Below the pieces are notes generated by a model. The model did not search any database. It had not been told where the DNA came from and worked only from the letters and a program-made list of their open reading frames with translations. A stretch of DNA of 23,452 nucleotides, taken from the NCBI GenBank assembly GCA_019022495.1, contig JAFEKR010000135.1, positions 1 to 23,452 on the forward strand, given 5' to 3'. This document shows positions 10,318 to 18,843 of this stretch, piece after piece. A program made the position numbers and the translations under genes. Source of the DNA: Epichloe hybrida. Lineage: Eukaryota > Ascomycota > Sordariomycetes > Hypocreales > Clavicipitaceae. Within the stretch, counting starts at the first letter, position 1. Every line of letters starts with the position of its first letter.

Positions 10318-11062
10318 TTTTTTTTTTTGGAAAATCGGGATTGTGTGTGATTGTTGGAAAGGGCAGTGATTGGACTTTGTCTTGTTGAGGAGCGTGGTTG
10401 AGGTGCGAGACCTCAGGTGATAGCTCGCGGGTTTTTTCTTTCCAAGTGCAATCAAAGTAGTCCGTAGAAGGGAAAAAAAAGGCACGGAGGGGGCTGGGGC
10501 CAGGGGGCTTGGGGCTGGGGGCTGGGGGCTGGGGCCAGTCGTATTTGAGAGAAAAAAATTGTTTGGGAAAAAAAGGAAGAAAAGAATTCCAGAGGGGGTA
10601 GCGCAATGAACTATGTAGGAAAAGAAAGCATGCGACGCGCAAAATAGGCCAGAAGAGTGATTGGCTGTGCCGAAGTGATGCGACGCGTCGATAATTGGTA
10701 GACAGAACAGCAAGGTCTGGGATAGACTATTTCTTATCTTTTTGTCTCCTGTGGACTTGCACAGCACATGTACTATGTAAATACATATGCATAAATTGCT
10801 TGCACAAGTCTACCTCGAATGGTGATTGGGTCGGGCGGTCCCACCTGCCGCTGCCCCGACACCTGGCACAGCTGTTGACCCTGGCAACAGAATGACGCCA
10901 GTAAACAAGTCCCGGCCCAAATAGGACATCGCGCCCCGTCAGTGTCTGGTTCTCGCTCGAAGAATACATTCGTACTTGGCGTCCACGGCTCGAAATATGT
11001 AGTGCATTCTCCGCCAGCGACTCCAAGACGACACTTTACAGATTCAAGCGACACTGCGCACA
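10318..11062. promoter_or_regulatory. Divergent promoter region between AT-hook and kinesin genes
   Basis: A 745-bp region between two head-to-head genes that must contain both promoters. It includes a 12-nt T/A run abutting the AT-hook start, a G-run array at 10489-10534, and several A/T homopolymers near 10471-10580. Open frames in it are chance extensions. No clear TATA box is visible for either gene. Confidence 0.6.
10489..10534 (+). other. Potential G-quadruplex: seven runs of 4-5 G
   Basis: Seven consecutive runs of four or five G, separated by 2-3 nt spacers (CT, CCA, CTT), built from an imperfect GGGGCTG-type heptamer. It lies 172-217 bp upstream of the AT-hook start. The G-rich strand is the template strand for that gene, so the AT-hook transcript or promoter coding strand would be C-rich. 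Four or more G4-runs with short loops fit the standard quadruplex pattern. Formation is inferred. Confidence 0.7.
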
Positions 11063-12926
11063 ATGGCTCTCGATGCGCGACTGATGCCACCTGCTGGAAC
11101 ACCTGAAGGCCGTCAGGTTCGTTCTTCCGCCTCAACACCCTCTCTGCGGTCCCGAGATGGGAGCGTGCCTCTACTTGCCAGGATGGACGGAGGAGGAAAT
11201 GTCAAGGTTGTGGTACGAGTTCGGGCTTTCTTGCCAAGAGGTATGCCGCCCCCCTTCACCTTCTCTTGCGAGAAGGGGACGTTGTGTTTCGTTTTGTAGT
11301 GACTAACTCGAGGAAACATTAGAAATCGACAAAAAGACGCGATGCCTAGTCCACATGGACCCCATGACGCAACTCACCACATTGCGAGCACCTGATCAGG
11401 ATGCAGTTGATAGCCCGATACCAAAGTCTCGCAAAGTAATCGAGGACAAAAAGTTCACGTTCGACAACTCCTTCTGGAGTCTCGACACCAAGGACGCGCA
11501 TTATGCACACCAGGAAGAGGTGTACAATAGCTTGGGAGAGGAGTTCCTCGACCACAACTTCGAAGGATATCACACGTGCATCTTTGCGTATGGCCAAACC
11601 GGCTCTGGAAAGAGTTATACCATGATGGGAACACCCGAGCAACCTGGTCTCATCCCCCGAACCTGTGAAGATCTATTCGAGCGTATCGATGCGGCTCACA
11701 GTGAGGACTCAAACATTGCTTACAATGTCAGAGTGTCCTACTTCGAGGTCTACAACGAACATGTGCGCGACTTGCTCGTGCCAGTGGTACCCAACGCTCC
11801 CCCAAACTACCTCAAGATTCGCGAGTCCCCAACTGAGGGTCCATACGTCAAAGATTTGACAGAAGTCCCAGTGCGAAATATCGACGAGATTATGAGGTGG
11901 ATGAAGAACGGAGACGGATCACGAACCACCGCTAGCACCAAGATGAACGACACGAGTAGTCGAAGTCACGCTGTTTTCACAATCATGCTGAAGCAGATAC
12001 ACCACGATATGGAGACGGATGAGACCACTGAGCGCAGCTCTCGTATCAGATTGGTCGATCTGGCAGGCAGCGAGAGAGCCAAGTCCACCGAAGCCACCGG
12101 AGCTCGACTTCGCGAGGGTAGCAACATCAACAAGTCGCTCACCACCCTTGGCCGCGTCATCGCAGCACTAGCGGACCCCAAAGCCTTGCGGTCCGGGAAG
12201 CGAAAAGATATTGTGCCGTACAGAGACTCCATACTCACTTGGCTTCTCAAAGACTCTCTCGGTGGCAACAGCAAGACAGCCATGATCGCGTGTATTGCCC
12301 CCTCAGACTATGACGAAACTCTGTCGACGCTGCGATACGCCGACCAAGCCAAGCGTATCCGAACACGCGCTGTTGTCAATCAGGATCAAATTTCGACAGC
12401 AGAGAGGGATGCCCAAATTGCTGCCATGGCCGAAGAGATTCGAAAATTGCAATTGTCTGTTTCAGATTCCCGACAACAGGAGAAGAACGCCAAAGAGGCC
12501 GAGGAGAGATTGGAAGAGTACCAAAATCGGGTGGCCACCATGCAACGCATGATGGAAGAACGAAGCATGGTGGCTGAAAGCAAGATCAAGAAGCTGCAGA
12601 CGGAGAATGAGGCCCTGAAGCTGCACCTCAAGCTGGCAATCGAAAGTCTCAAGAACCCCATCCCGGCCGTCGCCGTCAAGGCTCAGCCCGCCGGAGAGGC
12701 CGAAAAGGAGAACATGGACGATGCACCCGACGAAGAAGATGGGGACTACTGCTATGAGGATGAGTACGACTCGGATAGCACAGCAGGCGGTGACGAGTTG
12801 CAGGAGGAGATGCATCGGTATCTGCAAGACATGGGCTGCCTTCGCAAGCTCATCGGTGGAGATCTAAGCCGGTTCAAGAATGAGGAAAGTGTGCGCATGC
12901 CTCTTGGAACGAGGGAAAATGTGTGA
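11063..12926 (+). CDS. Short kinesin-3 (Unc104/KIF1-related) motor protein
   Basis: Plus-end-directed microtubule motor. Exons 11063-11240 and 11323-12926 flank an 82-nt intron (GTATGC, branch CTAAC, ATTAG), giving 593 residues. The splice joins VRVRAFLPRE to IDKKTRCLVHMDP as in kinesin-3 motors. Residues about 48-412 are the motor: P-loop GQTGSGKS 150-157, switch I NDTSSRSH 268-275, switch II LVDLAGSE 303-310, then a basic loop-12 region and IVPYRDSILTWLLKDSLGGN. A coiled coil follows at about 415-513 and an acidic stretch near 530-565. There is no forkhead-associated (FHA) or pleckstrin-homology (PH) domain, unlike the long Unc104/UncA motors. Short kinesin-3 proteins are known in filamentous fungi (Neurospora Nkin3, Aspergillus UncB), and this is the likeliest class. 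No further tail exon was recognised downstream. Motor identity is certain; orthologue assignment is inferred. Confidence 0.93.
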
Positions 12927-13246
12927 CGAAAGGAAACAAGCAAGCATGCGAGCATGCGAGCAGACAAATGCGGCAGGTATGATGAGCGACATTCAAGATT
13001 GGAGAACAAGCGCTGGTGTTATGGGAGTGTGTCTTGTGGGACTGACTCAACATGTTTTTATAATTTTATTGCAACATTGTACCTACATGGGGAATATGGA
13101 TAGAATCTTTGCCATCCAGGGGTATCACTCGTCTTCTTCTATCCCACTGCGCCATATCTGATACTCGCACACCTATGTACATGTTCGTCTACTATGCGTT
13201 GCATAACACGGCGTATCAATACATGACAGACCGACTGTATCACATA
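12927..13246. other. Convergent spacer between kinesin and repeat-protein genes
   Basis: Spacer of 320 bp between two converging stop codons. GCATGCGA repeats occur just after the kinesin stop (12943-12961). A TTTATT at 13065-13070 reads AATAAA on the - strand and could serve the - strand gene. The 3' UTRs of the two genes may well overlap here. I see no gene. Confidence 0.5.
13065..13070 (-). terminator. Possible poly(A) signal AATAAA for the - strand repeat-protein gene
   Basis: AATAAA on the - strand, 177 nt beyond the stop codon of the unrecognised - strand gene, inside the spacer shared with the converging kinesin gene. It is the only canonical hexamer I noticed for this gene; use is inferred. 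Confidence 0.35.
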
Positions 13247-14290
13247 TCACAGCTGCCATCGGCCATATAGCCAACAACTTATGAGTGAACGCTCACGGTG
13301 AGAATCCCACTCAATCTTGGTCTCTGCCGCTCCCTCTTCTCCCACAACACCTTGCATCTCACTTGACTGCTGTGTCTTACCGGCTATATCCACGTCCTCG
13401 TTGTCCTCGCTCGTTTTCAATGCGGGACTCGCCTCCATAGCATCAAAAGACTGCGTCTTGCTCGAGTCTCCCGAGCAGCGTCCCGACAAAATATCCCCAT
13501 CAACCTTGGCCATGATCGGCGATGGCGGCAGCGGCGGCAGCAAATCTTGAATGGTGGAATCATCATTTGTCCCACCCGGCATCATGTTCTCGAAAACACA
13601 GCTCTCCATTCCCTTGTCGGGATCTACCAGCGCAAGGTGGATCATAATCTCGGGAATATGAAATATCAAAGGCGACCTGCTCACATGCCACACGCACAAT
13701 GGCTCCCGCAAGCCCGCGTAGTCGTCGTCCGCGTCGTCCTCCATCCTGTCCGCCAGCTGGGCTTCCAGCATGTCTGCCGCGCTGAATGCCTCGGCGTCGT
13801 CCAGCAGCGTTGGCTCAGAGTACTCTGGGAACGGTATCGTGACATCATCCCCCTCGTCTTGGTCGTCCGTGGAGTTCTCATCTTGATGGATATTCATGTC
13901 CATGTCCATGTCCACATCCTTGTCCTTGCCCTTGGCCTGCGGCTCTTTGGGGTTCAGGCGCTGCCAGGAGGGAATGTCGAGATCAAATATGCTGGGGTAT
14001 ATGCGGAGGAGCTCTTCGGGGTGGCCGGCGGTGAAGACGCTGGAGGAGAAGTATTCTCTGCACCAGAGGTTGGCGCGGTTCTTGACGAGTAGGAGCTCGT
14101 CGTAGGTGTTGCCGGCGTTGAGGTAGTCGAGCATGAGCTCGAGGCCGGCGGAGAAGTGTTCTTGTTCGTAGGTTGGTTCGGTGAATGACTGTTCTTCACC
14201 GTAGGTTGGTTCGGTGAATAAATGTTCTTGTTCGTAGATTGGTTCAGTGAATGACTGTTCTTGTTCGTAGATTGGTTCGGTGAATGACAT
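13247..14290 (-). CDS. Unrecognised acidic protein with four N-terminal 11-residue repeats
   Basis: Open frame of 347 codons with no stop; I do not recognise the family. Residues 2-45 are four tandem 11-residue units of consensus SFTEPIYEQEQ/H. Residues about 46-110 look globular (LMLDYLNAGNTYDELLLVKNRANLWCREYF, shown here only as landmarks LDYLNAG and NLWCREYF). Residues about 115-150 are Lys/Asp/Met/Glu-rich and acidic (KGKDKDVDMDMDMN). A second structured-looking part around 195-245 contains PLCVWHVSRSPLIFHIPE and a long hydrophobic stretch, but no clear membrane segment or signal peptide. The C-terminal third is Ser/Asp/Glu-rich and probably disordered. The ATG at 14290 is the only sensible start; just upstream are T and G homopolymers. 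An intron cannot be excluded. It converges with the kinesin gene. No function can be assigned. Confidence 0.65.
   Translation of the reverse strand: MSFTEPIYEQEQSFTEPIYEQEHLFTEPTYGEEQSFTEPTYEQEHFSAGLELMLDYLNAGNTYDELLLVKNRANLWCREYFSSSVFTAGHPEELLRIYPSIFDLDIPSWQRLNPKEPQAKGKDKDVDMDMDMNIHQDENSTDDQDEGDDVTIPFPEYSEPTLLDDAEAFSAADMLEAQLADRMEDDADDDYAGLREPLCVWHVSRSPLIFHIPEIMIHLALVDPDKGMESCVFENMMPGGTNDDSTIQDLLPPLPPSPIMAKVDGDILSGRCSGDSSKTQSFDAMEASPALKTSEDNEDVDIAGKTQQSSEMQGVVGEEGAAETKIEWDSHRERSLISCWLYGRWQL
14156..14287 (-). repeat. 33-bp coding minisatellite, four units
   Basis: Four adjacent 33-bp units, each translating to an 11-residue [SL]FTEP[IT]Y[EG][EQ]E[QH] repeat at the start of the unrecognised - strand protein. 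The units differ by a few substitutions, and several change the protein (Ile/Thr, Glu/Gly). The + strand shows it as recurring TTGGTTC(G/A)GTGAAT blocks. Confidence 0.9.
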
Positions 14291-15004
14291 GTTTTTTTTT
14301 GGGGGGGAGGTTTTTTTTTTTTTTCCTTAGGTGAAAGCTCTTTGGTCCGAGTTGATTAATATGGTGAGAAGACTCTTCACAGTTTGTAGCAGGTCACGAC
14401 GGGTAAGAGGAATGCTCAGACTGAGTAGGCTAGATGATATATCAAGAATATGCGAGAAATCGAGATTGTTTTGCTCGGAGCTGAGGTCTACGTGAGTGAA
14501 AATTGGTTGCTAAATTACGTGGTGGGAATCTATATTTATAAGAAGGCAGTATTTGTTCCTGGTGTAAAATAAGATTTATTCATGCGTGAGCATGCTAATA
14601 GGCTTTGTGTGTTGCTGAGATGATGGAGGTTTATTTTCTTTGAGAGCCCCGTAGCCTTCGTGGCGGGCATGTGGTGTTGAACTTTGTTGAGGTGAGCCCC
14701 CCCCCCCCCTTTTTTTTTTTGGCTTTCCTGCTGCTTGTGAATGGTAATTCATGTGATTGCAGGTAGGTTTAGATCATTTTCTTCTTCCTTTTACTCTATC
14801 ATGGAGGCGGATGTGATGTCTGAAAAGGGGTGTGTGTGTGTTTTTGTGAAGCCAGGAGATGGTTGTGGAGTAGAGAGATGGGAATAGATGGCATTGGAAT
14901 CCTTCCTTGCTGAAATACAAGTACATGATATTATCATGACTTTCTCCAGGCCTGAGTTGAACACACAGTCGAGCAAATTCATCAACAACGTCAATCAGCC
15001 TTTG

Positions 15005-15234
15005 GGGTCGCTTACAAGAAAGACTATGGGGACGGGGCGTCTATTTCAGGAGAACTAGCAAAGTCTGCAGTTTAATTTCAAGTGCTAAATGTATTTATTA
15101 AACTTAAAATAAGCGCTTAGGGTCGCTTACAAGAAAGACTATGGGGACGGGGCGTCTATTTTAGGAGAACTAGCAAAGTCTGCAGTTCGATATCGAGTGC
15201 TGAATGTATTCATTGGACTTGAAATAAACGCTAC
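15005..15234. repeat. Diverged 115-bp tandem duplication with RIP-like transitions
   Basis: Copy 1 is about 15005-15119 and copy 2 about 15120-15234, both starting GGGTCGCTTACAAGAAAGAC. The first half is nearly identical; the second half carries about ten differences. All but one are transitions, and seven place T or A in copy 1 where copy 2 has C or G. Four of these are CpA-to-TpA when read on the appropriate strand. That is the context bias of repeat-induced point mutation in ascomycetes. Confidence 0.8.
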
Positions 15235-16248
15235 ATGCAGAGTTCATGTCAATGCCATCATCGTGGTGAGCAGATCGTTCAGTGTAAGTCAATTGAAGGC
15301 GTTTTTAGTCCCTAAGCGAAGGTACCCGGCTCCCCAATCTGCAGACTTTTGTCTTGAGCACTTGGAAGATGTCAGAATATACTCGAAGACAAGGTACTGG
15401 ACTGTACCGAATCATGTGTATCTCAATACGCCTTGGCTCACGTCCGTCGAACCAAGGATTACTCCGTAGTCATTGGGGTTGAAAGTGTTGGATTTTATAT
15501 TTTTCTTATGCTCATTGGTTGTGGCCAATGCATCTGATTCCAGAAAGACATTAGGATTGCTGGCGATACCTAGCTAGTATAATAATCAACATACGAATAA
15601 TAGGGACTATAGTAATAAATATAGGAACAAGCTTCGAGGTTGCAGATACGGGGGGGCTACGAGGTTAGAGCAAAGTTAGCGATTAACTTTGTGGATACAG
15701 TCATAGTTCGCGATGGCAGATAAAATCAGATCCGTTCGAGTTTTACTCATAGCATAGATCGACGTGATTCCCCCTTCTTCTGCGACCGTGTAATTACTTG
15801 TCCGATTTCCCTGGGTTAGAGGCAAGTATGAATGAATTGTGTTTGATTCGCCTCGGAGCCTTGAAGCACAAGTGGTTCAAAGTACAACGGCCCTCGAAAG
15901 CCAAAATTGAAGATTTCCAAAGTCGTTGCTGCAGAGCATGTTGTCGCGAGGGAAGCTTTGATTCGAGAGAGATTCTACCGCCGCCGCCAAGTTGTTGCCG
16001 CCAGGAAAGCTCAAGGTGTATCTTGGAAGATCACACGCCATCCGCAACCCGAAGTTCGGGTTGACGAGGTGAGGAAGAAGCTGCTTGCGTGGCTTGGCTG
16101 CTGGTGCAATAAGATGTAATGAAAACATCTGAAGCAAGGACAAATCCGTGGCAGCTTCCCAATCGTACCCAACCAAGCATTGGACGTTCGGCCGACAAGG
16201 CAGGAGCAGCCGTCCATGCTACTGGATCCCATTGGGCGAGAGCTCAGG

Positions 16249-16405
16249 CGGGGGGAAAAGGAGGGGTGGGCGGGCGATGTCATTGTTGTTTGGCGCTCAA
16301 ACGTCAACTGGTTCTGAATCTCGGACGCCCCCACTACCCCCACTACCCCCACCGCATGAGCGCCAAAGAGCCCCTCCCCTCCGCCCCTCCGCCCCTCCGC
16401 CCATC
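16249..16405. promoter_or_regulatory. GC-rich promoter zone with G-runs and C-run repeats upstream of eIF4E-like gene
   Basis: The + strand has four G-runs at about 16249-16273 (G6, G4, G3, G3). Then come three C5 runs spaced by ACTA at about 16327-16350, and tandem CTCCGCCC octamers at about 16377-16401 that resemble GC boxes. This lies roughly 240-400 bp upstream of the eIF4E-like start. A promoter role is inferred from position and composition. Confidence 0.45.
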
Positions 16406-16608
16406 GGACATCGACACAAGGGTTACTAATTAGTAAGTTAGACGGGTTCATCAACGTGGTCCAACGTGCCGGCGCCCATGAAGGAAGGCTACAGAGTTAT
16501 TGCGCTCCTCATCTATCTTGGACAAGTGTCCCATCGAATCGAATCGCATCGCATCGTCTCCCCTCAACCCCCCCAACTACAGAGCAGAGAGAGACATCTG
16601 TACGTCCG

Positions 16609-16620
16609 TATATATAAAAG
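16609..16620 (+). promoter_or_regulatory. TATA-like element (TATATATAAAAG)
   Basis: A strong TATA-box match 24 bp upstream of the eIF4E-like start codon at 16644. A working TATA box would usually place transcription start about 30 bp or more downstream, at or beyond this ATG. Either the element is not used or the 5' leader is extremely short. Confidence 0.4.
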
Positions 16621-16643
16621 ATACATCTCACACTTCATCCATC

Positions 16644-17632
16644 ATGTCGACGCGGCCACAGCTCTTCACCCGCGGCCTGTCTGGCTTGTCGCAGAGCACC
16701 TCGGCCAACGATAATACCCTGTCCCCTGCCGAACAGCGAGATGACGCGAAGCGCAACTTGCTCAAGACTATGCGACCTTTGCCTACACAGCATTACTGGA
16801 ACATCTACTTTGATAGGTACTTGACCACGGACATGGCCAGAAACAGAATCATGATCATGAATTGCTGACGCATCCCTCCCCGCCATCCACTCAGGCAATC
16901 CAAGGATCACAAGCCCGACGATGGCGAATACAACGTCCAGCTTGAGCAGCTCGGCTCCCAGGTCGAATCCATCCAAGATTTCTGGCGATACAATAACAAC
17001 ACCCCGGTAGACCAGATCAAAATGCGCGAGTCGATATATCTCTTCAAGCAGGGTTTCAAACCTATCTGGGAGGATCGTCGAAACATCAACGGCGGCAGCT
17101 GGACATTCCGAGTCCCCAAGTCAGCTGGTCCTGATATCTGGACGCGGGTGCAGCTTCTGGCTATCGGTGAGAAGCTACAGAGTGTCTTGGACGAGGGTAC
17201 GTTCATCTTGTTCTTGTTTCTTGTTGTCTCCTTGCATGTCCCCTTACACTTTGCTTCATACATCACAGCGTTGCGCCCTCTACATTCTTAATGTTGTTGC
17301 TTTACACTAACGCCTTCACAAAACATGTAGGCGACCAGCTTTGCGGCGTTGGTCTATCAGTCCGTTTCAACTCGCACCTTATTACCGTGTGGCACCGAGA
17401 TTCGTCCAAGAAGAGTTCGGTCGATGCCATGCTCGCTTGTATTTTGGAGGAACTCCCTCCTGAGATTCGTCCCAAGCCCGACAATTACTTCTACAAACGA
17501 CACTGCGATCACTCGGGCTTCAAGACACCTCCCGAGTCGAAGGCTGTTCTGGACCCGCAAGACGGCGCTGAACAACCGGCCCCGACTGCGGCAAACGCGC
17601 CGTCAGTTACGATCGAGGCTCCGTCAGCCTAA
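16644..17632 (+). CDS. eIF4E-family mRNA cap-binding protein, three exons
   Basis: Binds the 5' m7G cap of mRNA. Exons inferred: 16644-16816, 16895-17196 and 17331-17632, giving 258 residues. Intron 1 is 78 nt (GTACTT, branch CTGAC, CTCAG) and intron 2 is 134 nt (GTACGT, branch CTAAC, TGTAG). Conserved blocks in order: PLPTQHYWNIYFDR 45-58, IQDFWRY 84-90, YLFKQGFKPIWEDRRNINGG 106-125, then LCGVGLSVRF and ITVWHRD. Aligned by eye to human eIF4E, Trp43, Trp73, Trp102 and Trp113 correspond to W52, W88, W116 and W127. The Trp46 and Trp56 positions are Y55 and Y70, and there is a five-residue insertion between the Trp43 and Trp56 positions. Tyr at the first cap-stacking position is a feature of the non-canonical eIF4E2/4EHP-type proteins, so it may be a second, specialised eIF4E. 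The C-terminal 35 residues are a Pro/Ala-rich tail. Confidence 0.94.
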
Positions 17633-18843
17633 TGAGATATGTTTTGATGACCATGTTTTCATCTAACTCATCGTCGCGATCTTTCACCACCTTTGCTTTT
17701 TATTTTTTTTTGCCCAATGGGGTATATTATTCAGGGCTACGGCACAAAAAAAGTGACAGCCCTTTTGCCATGCATTATAACCTTTCAAGTCCTCGCTGCT
17801 AGGAGAAAGCGATGGTTACGGCATGAACCCACGGCGTTTCACAAACAAAAGGGTTAATTACGTATAGCTATGGCACGGACGCCCTGTTAGATGTGGGCAT
17901 CTCTTCTTTCTTCCATTCTTTTTGTCTTCAGGTACACAACTGCACCCGTCGTACGAGATTCAAAAAGCCAGATGCTTTCTCCAATGCGCCCCTTTTTGTA
18001 GATTTGCATCATTCTTAACTACCCATAGATGATCCTTGTGCCCAACTCCCAGCCTAACCGGGATGTTTCATAAACTTTGCTCGGCTAGGTGGGTAGGTTG
18101 GTTGGTGGGTTTTGATGTCACGGCCGCATCCACAGTGTATAGTACGCAGTTGGGAGAAATAACACTGTGGTGGATCCACATGTCGCTAGTTACTATGGGC
18201 TTTCTTTTCACAAACTGGGTTTCTGCTTTTTCTCCCAACTCCTCCCCCTTGGACATTTCCAGACGGACTGACGGACCACGATTCGACCAGACCGGACCGG
18301 ACCATGGGACAAGGGCCATCTTGGCTTTTTATTAGCATCCTCATGGGACGGGGTTTGTATTGTCACTGTCGTTGTCGATGGGGTCGTAAAAACGAGTTCT
18401 AGTTCGGTGCTTCTTTGCCCGATGGATCCAAGTTCGCTTCAAATTTTGCTAGAGCTTGCCGCCGCCATTTCCTAGAGCGAGCAAGTGTGGACAGTGAAGC
18501 AAGATGAACATTTGGGAATCGGGCTGCGGCTCTGGTTCCTTCCGAGTGGTGGCTTGGGGGTGCTCTGTTGTGCAGAAGTGCCTAGCTGTCTTTGGAGACA
18601 TTGTCGCGAGATGGTGAATTTTTTCTTCTTCTTCTTTTTTTTCTACAAGTACCTCGACAGTGGTCTCCTACTGTTCATTCAATAGATGCTTTCTCTTGGC
18701 TCTATTCATGTTTACATTGCTGTGCACAACTGGAACTTGCATATTTTTCTTCTTCTTTTTGGAACCTCGTGAAACTATATTTTAGACGGCGGGCTTGGCT
18801 TCGCGTCAGGACCTGCAATAATCATGTAGGGGGCGTCACCTCC
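17633..18843. other. Convergent intergenic region between eIF4E-like and glyoxalase II genes
   Basis: About 1.2 kb with no supportable gene. Open frames on both strands are short and lack motifs. It contains a 9-bp perfect inverted repeat followed by a 10-bp palindrome (18130-18179) and a TTC-rich microsatellite followed by a T-run around 18621-18640. The left part is the eIF4E-like 3' UTR; no canonical AATAAA was seen close to that stop. Confidence 0.5.
18130..18179. repeat. Inverted repeat and palindrome (CCACAGTGT ... ACACTGTGG, GTGGATCCAC)
   Basis: CCACAGTGT at 18130-18138 is the exact reverse complement of ACACTGTGG at 18162-18170, separated by 23 nt. The right arm runs directly into the 10-bp palindrome GTGGATCCAC at 18170-18179. 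It could form a hairpin or be a binding site; neither is shown. Confidence 0.6.

Larger units (their letters stand above)
14291..16643. other. Gene-poor region with homopolymers, RIP-like repeat and eIF4E promoter
   Basis: About 2.35 kb without a supportable gene. It contains long homopolymers at 14292-14334 and 14698-14720 (C-run then T-run), a diverged 115-bp tandem repeat, and an AT-rich, TpA-rich stretch around 15480-15740 that looks like degraded sequence. From about 16200 it becomes GC-rich with G and C runs, probably the eIF4E promoter. Small open frames at 15197-15469 and 15907-16119 on the + strand have no recognisable motifs; they may be relics or chance. Confidence 0.55.

Noticed and set aside
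10318..10767. N-terminal extension of the AT-hook frame by 150 codons
   Set aside because: It is Pro/Ser low-complexity sequence read from homopolymer and G-run DNA; the first Met followed by AT-hook sequence at 10317 is a better start.
15197..15469. 90-codon + strand frame starting in the second 115-bp repeat copy
   Set aside because: No recognisable motif, starts inside a repeat in a degraded region, no splice partners; chance or relic.
15798..16119. Two overlapping + strand frames of 70-88 codons
   Set aside because: The basic, Arg-rich translation has no identifiable domain, and the frames compete with each other and with a - strand frame.
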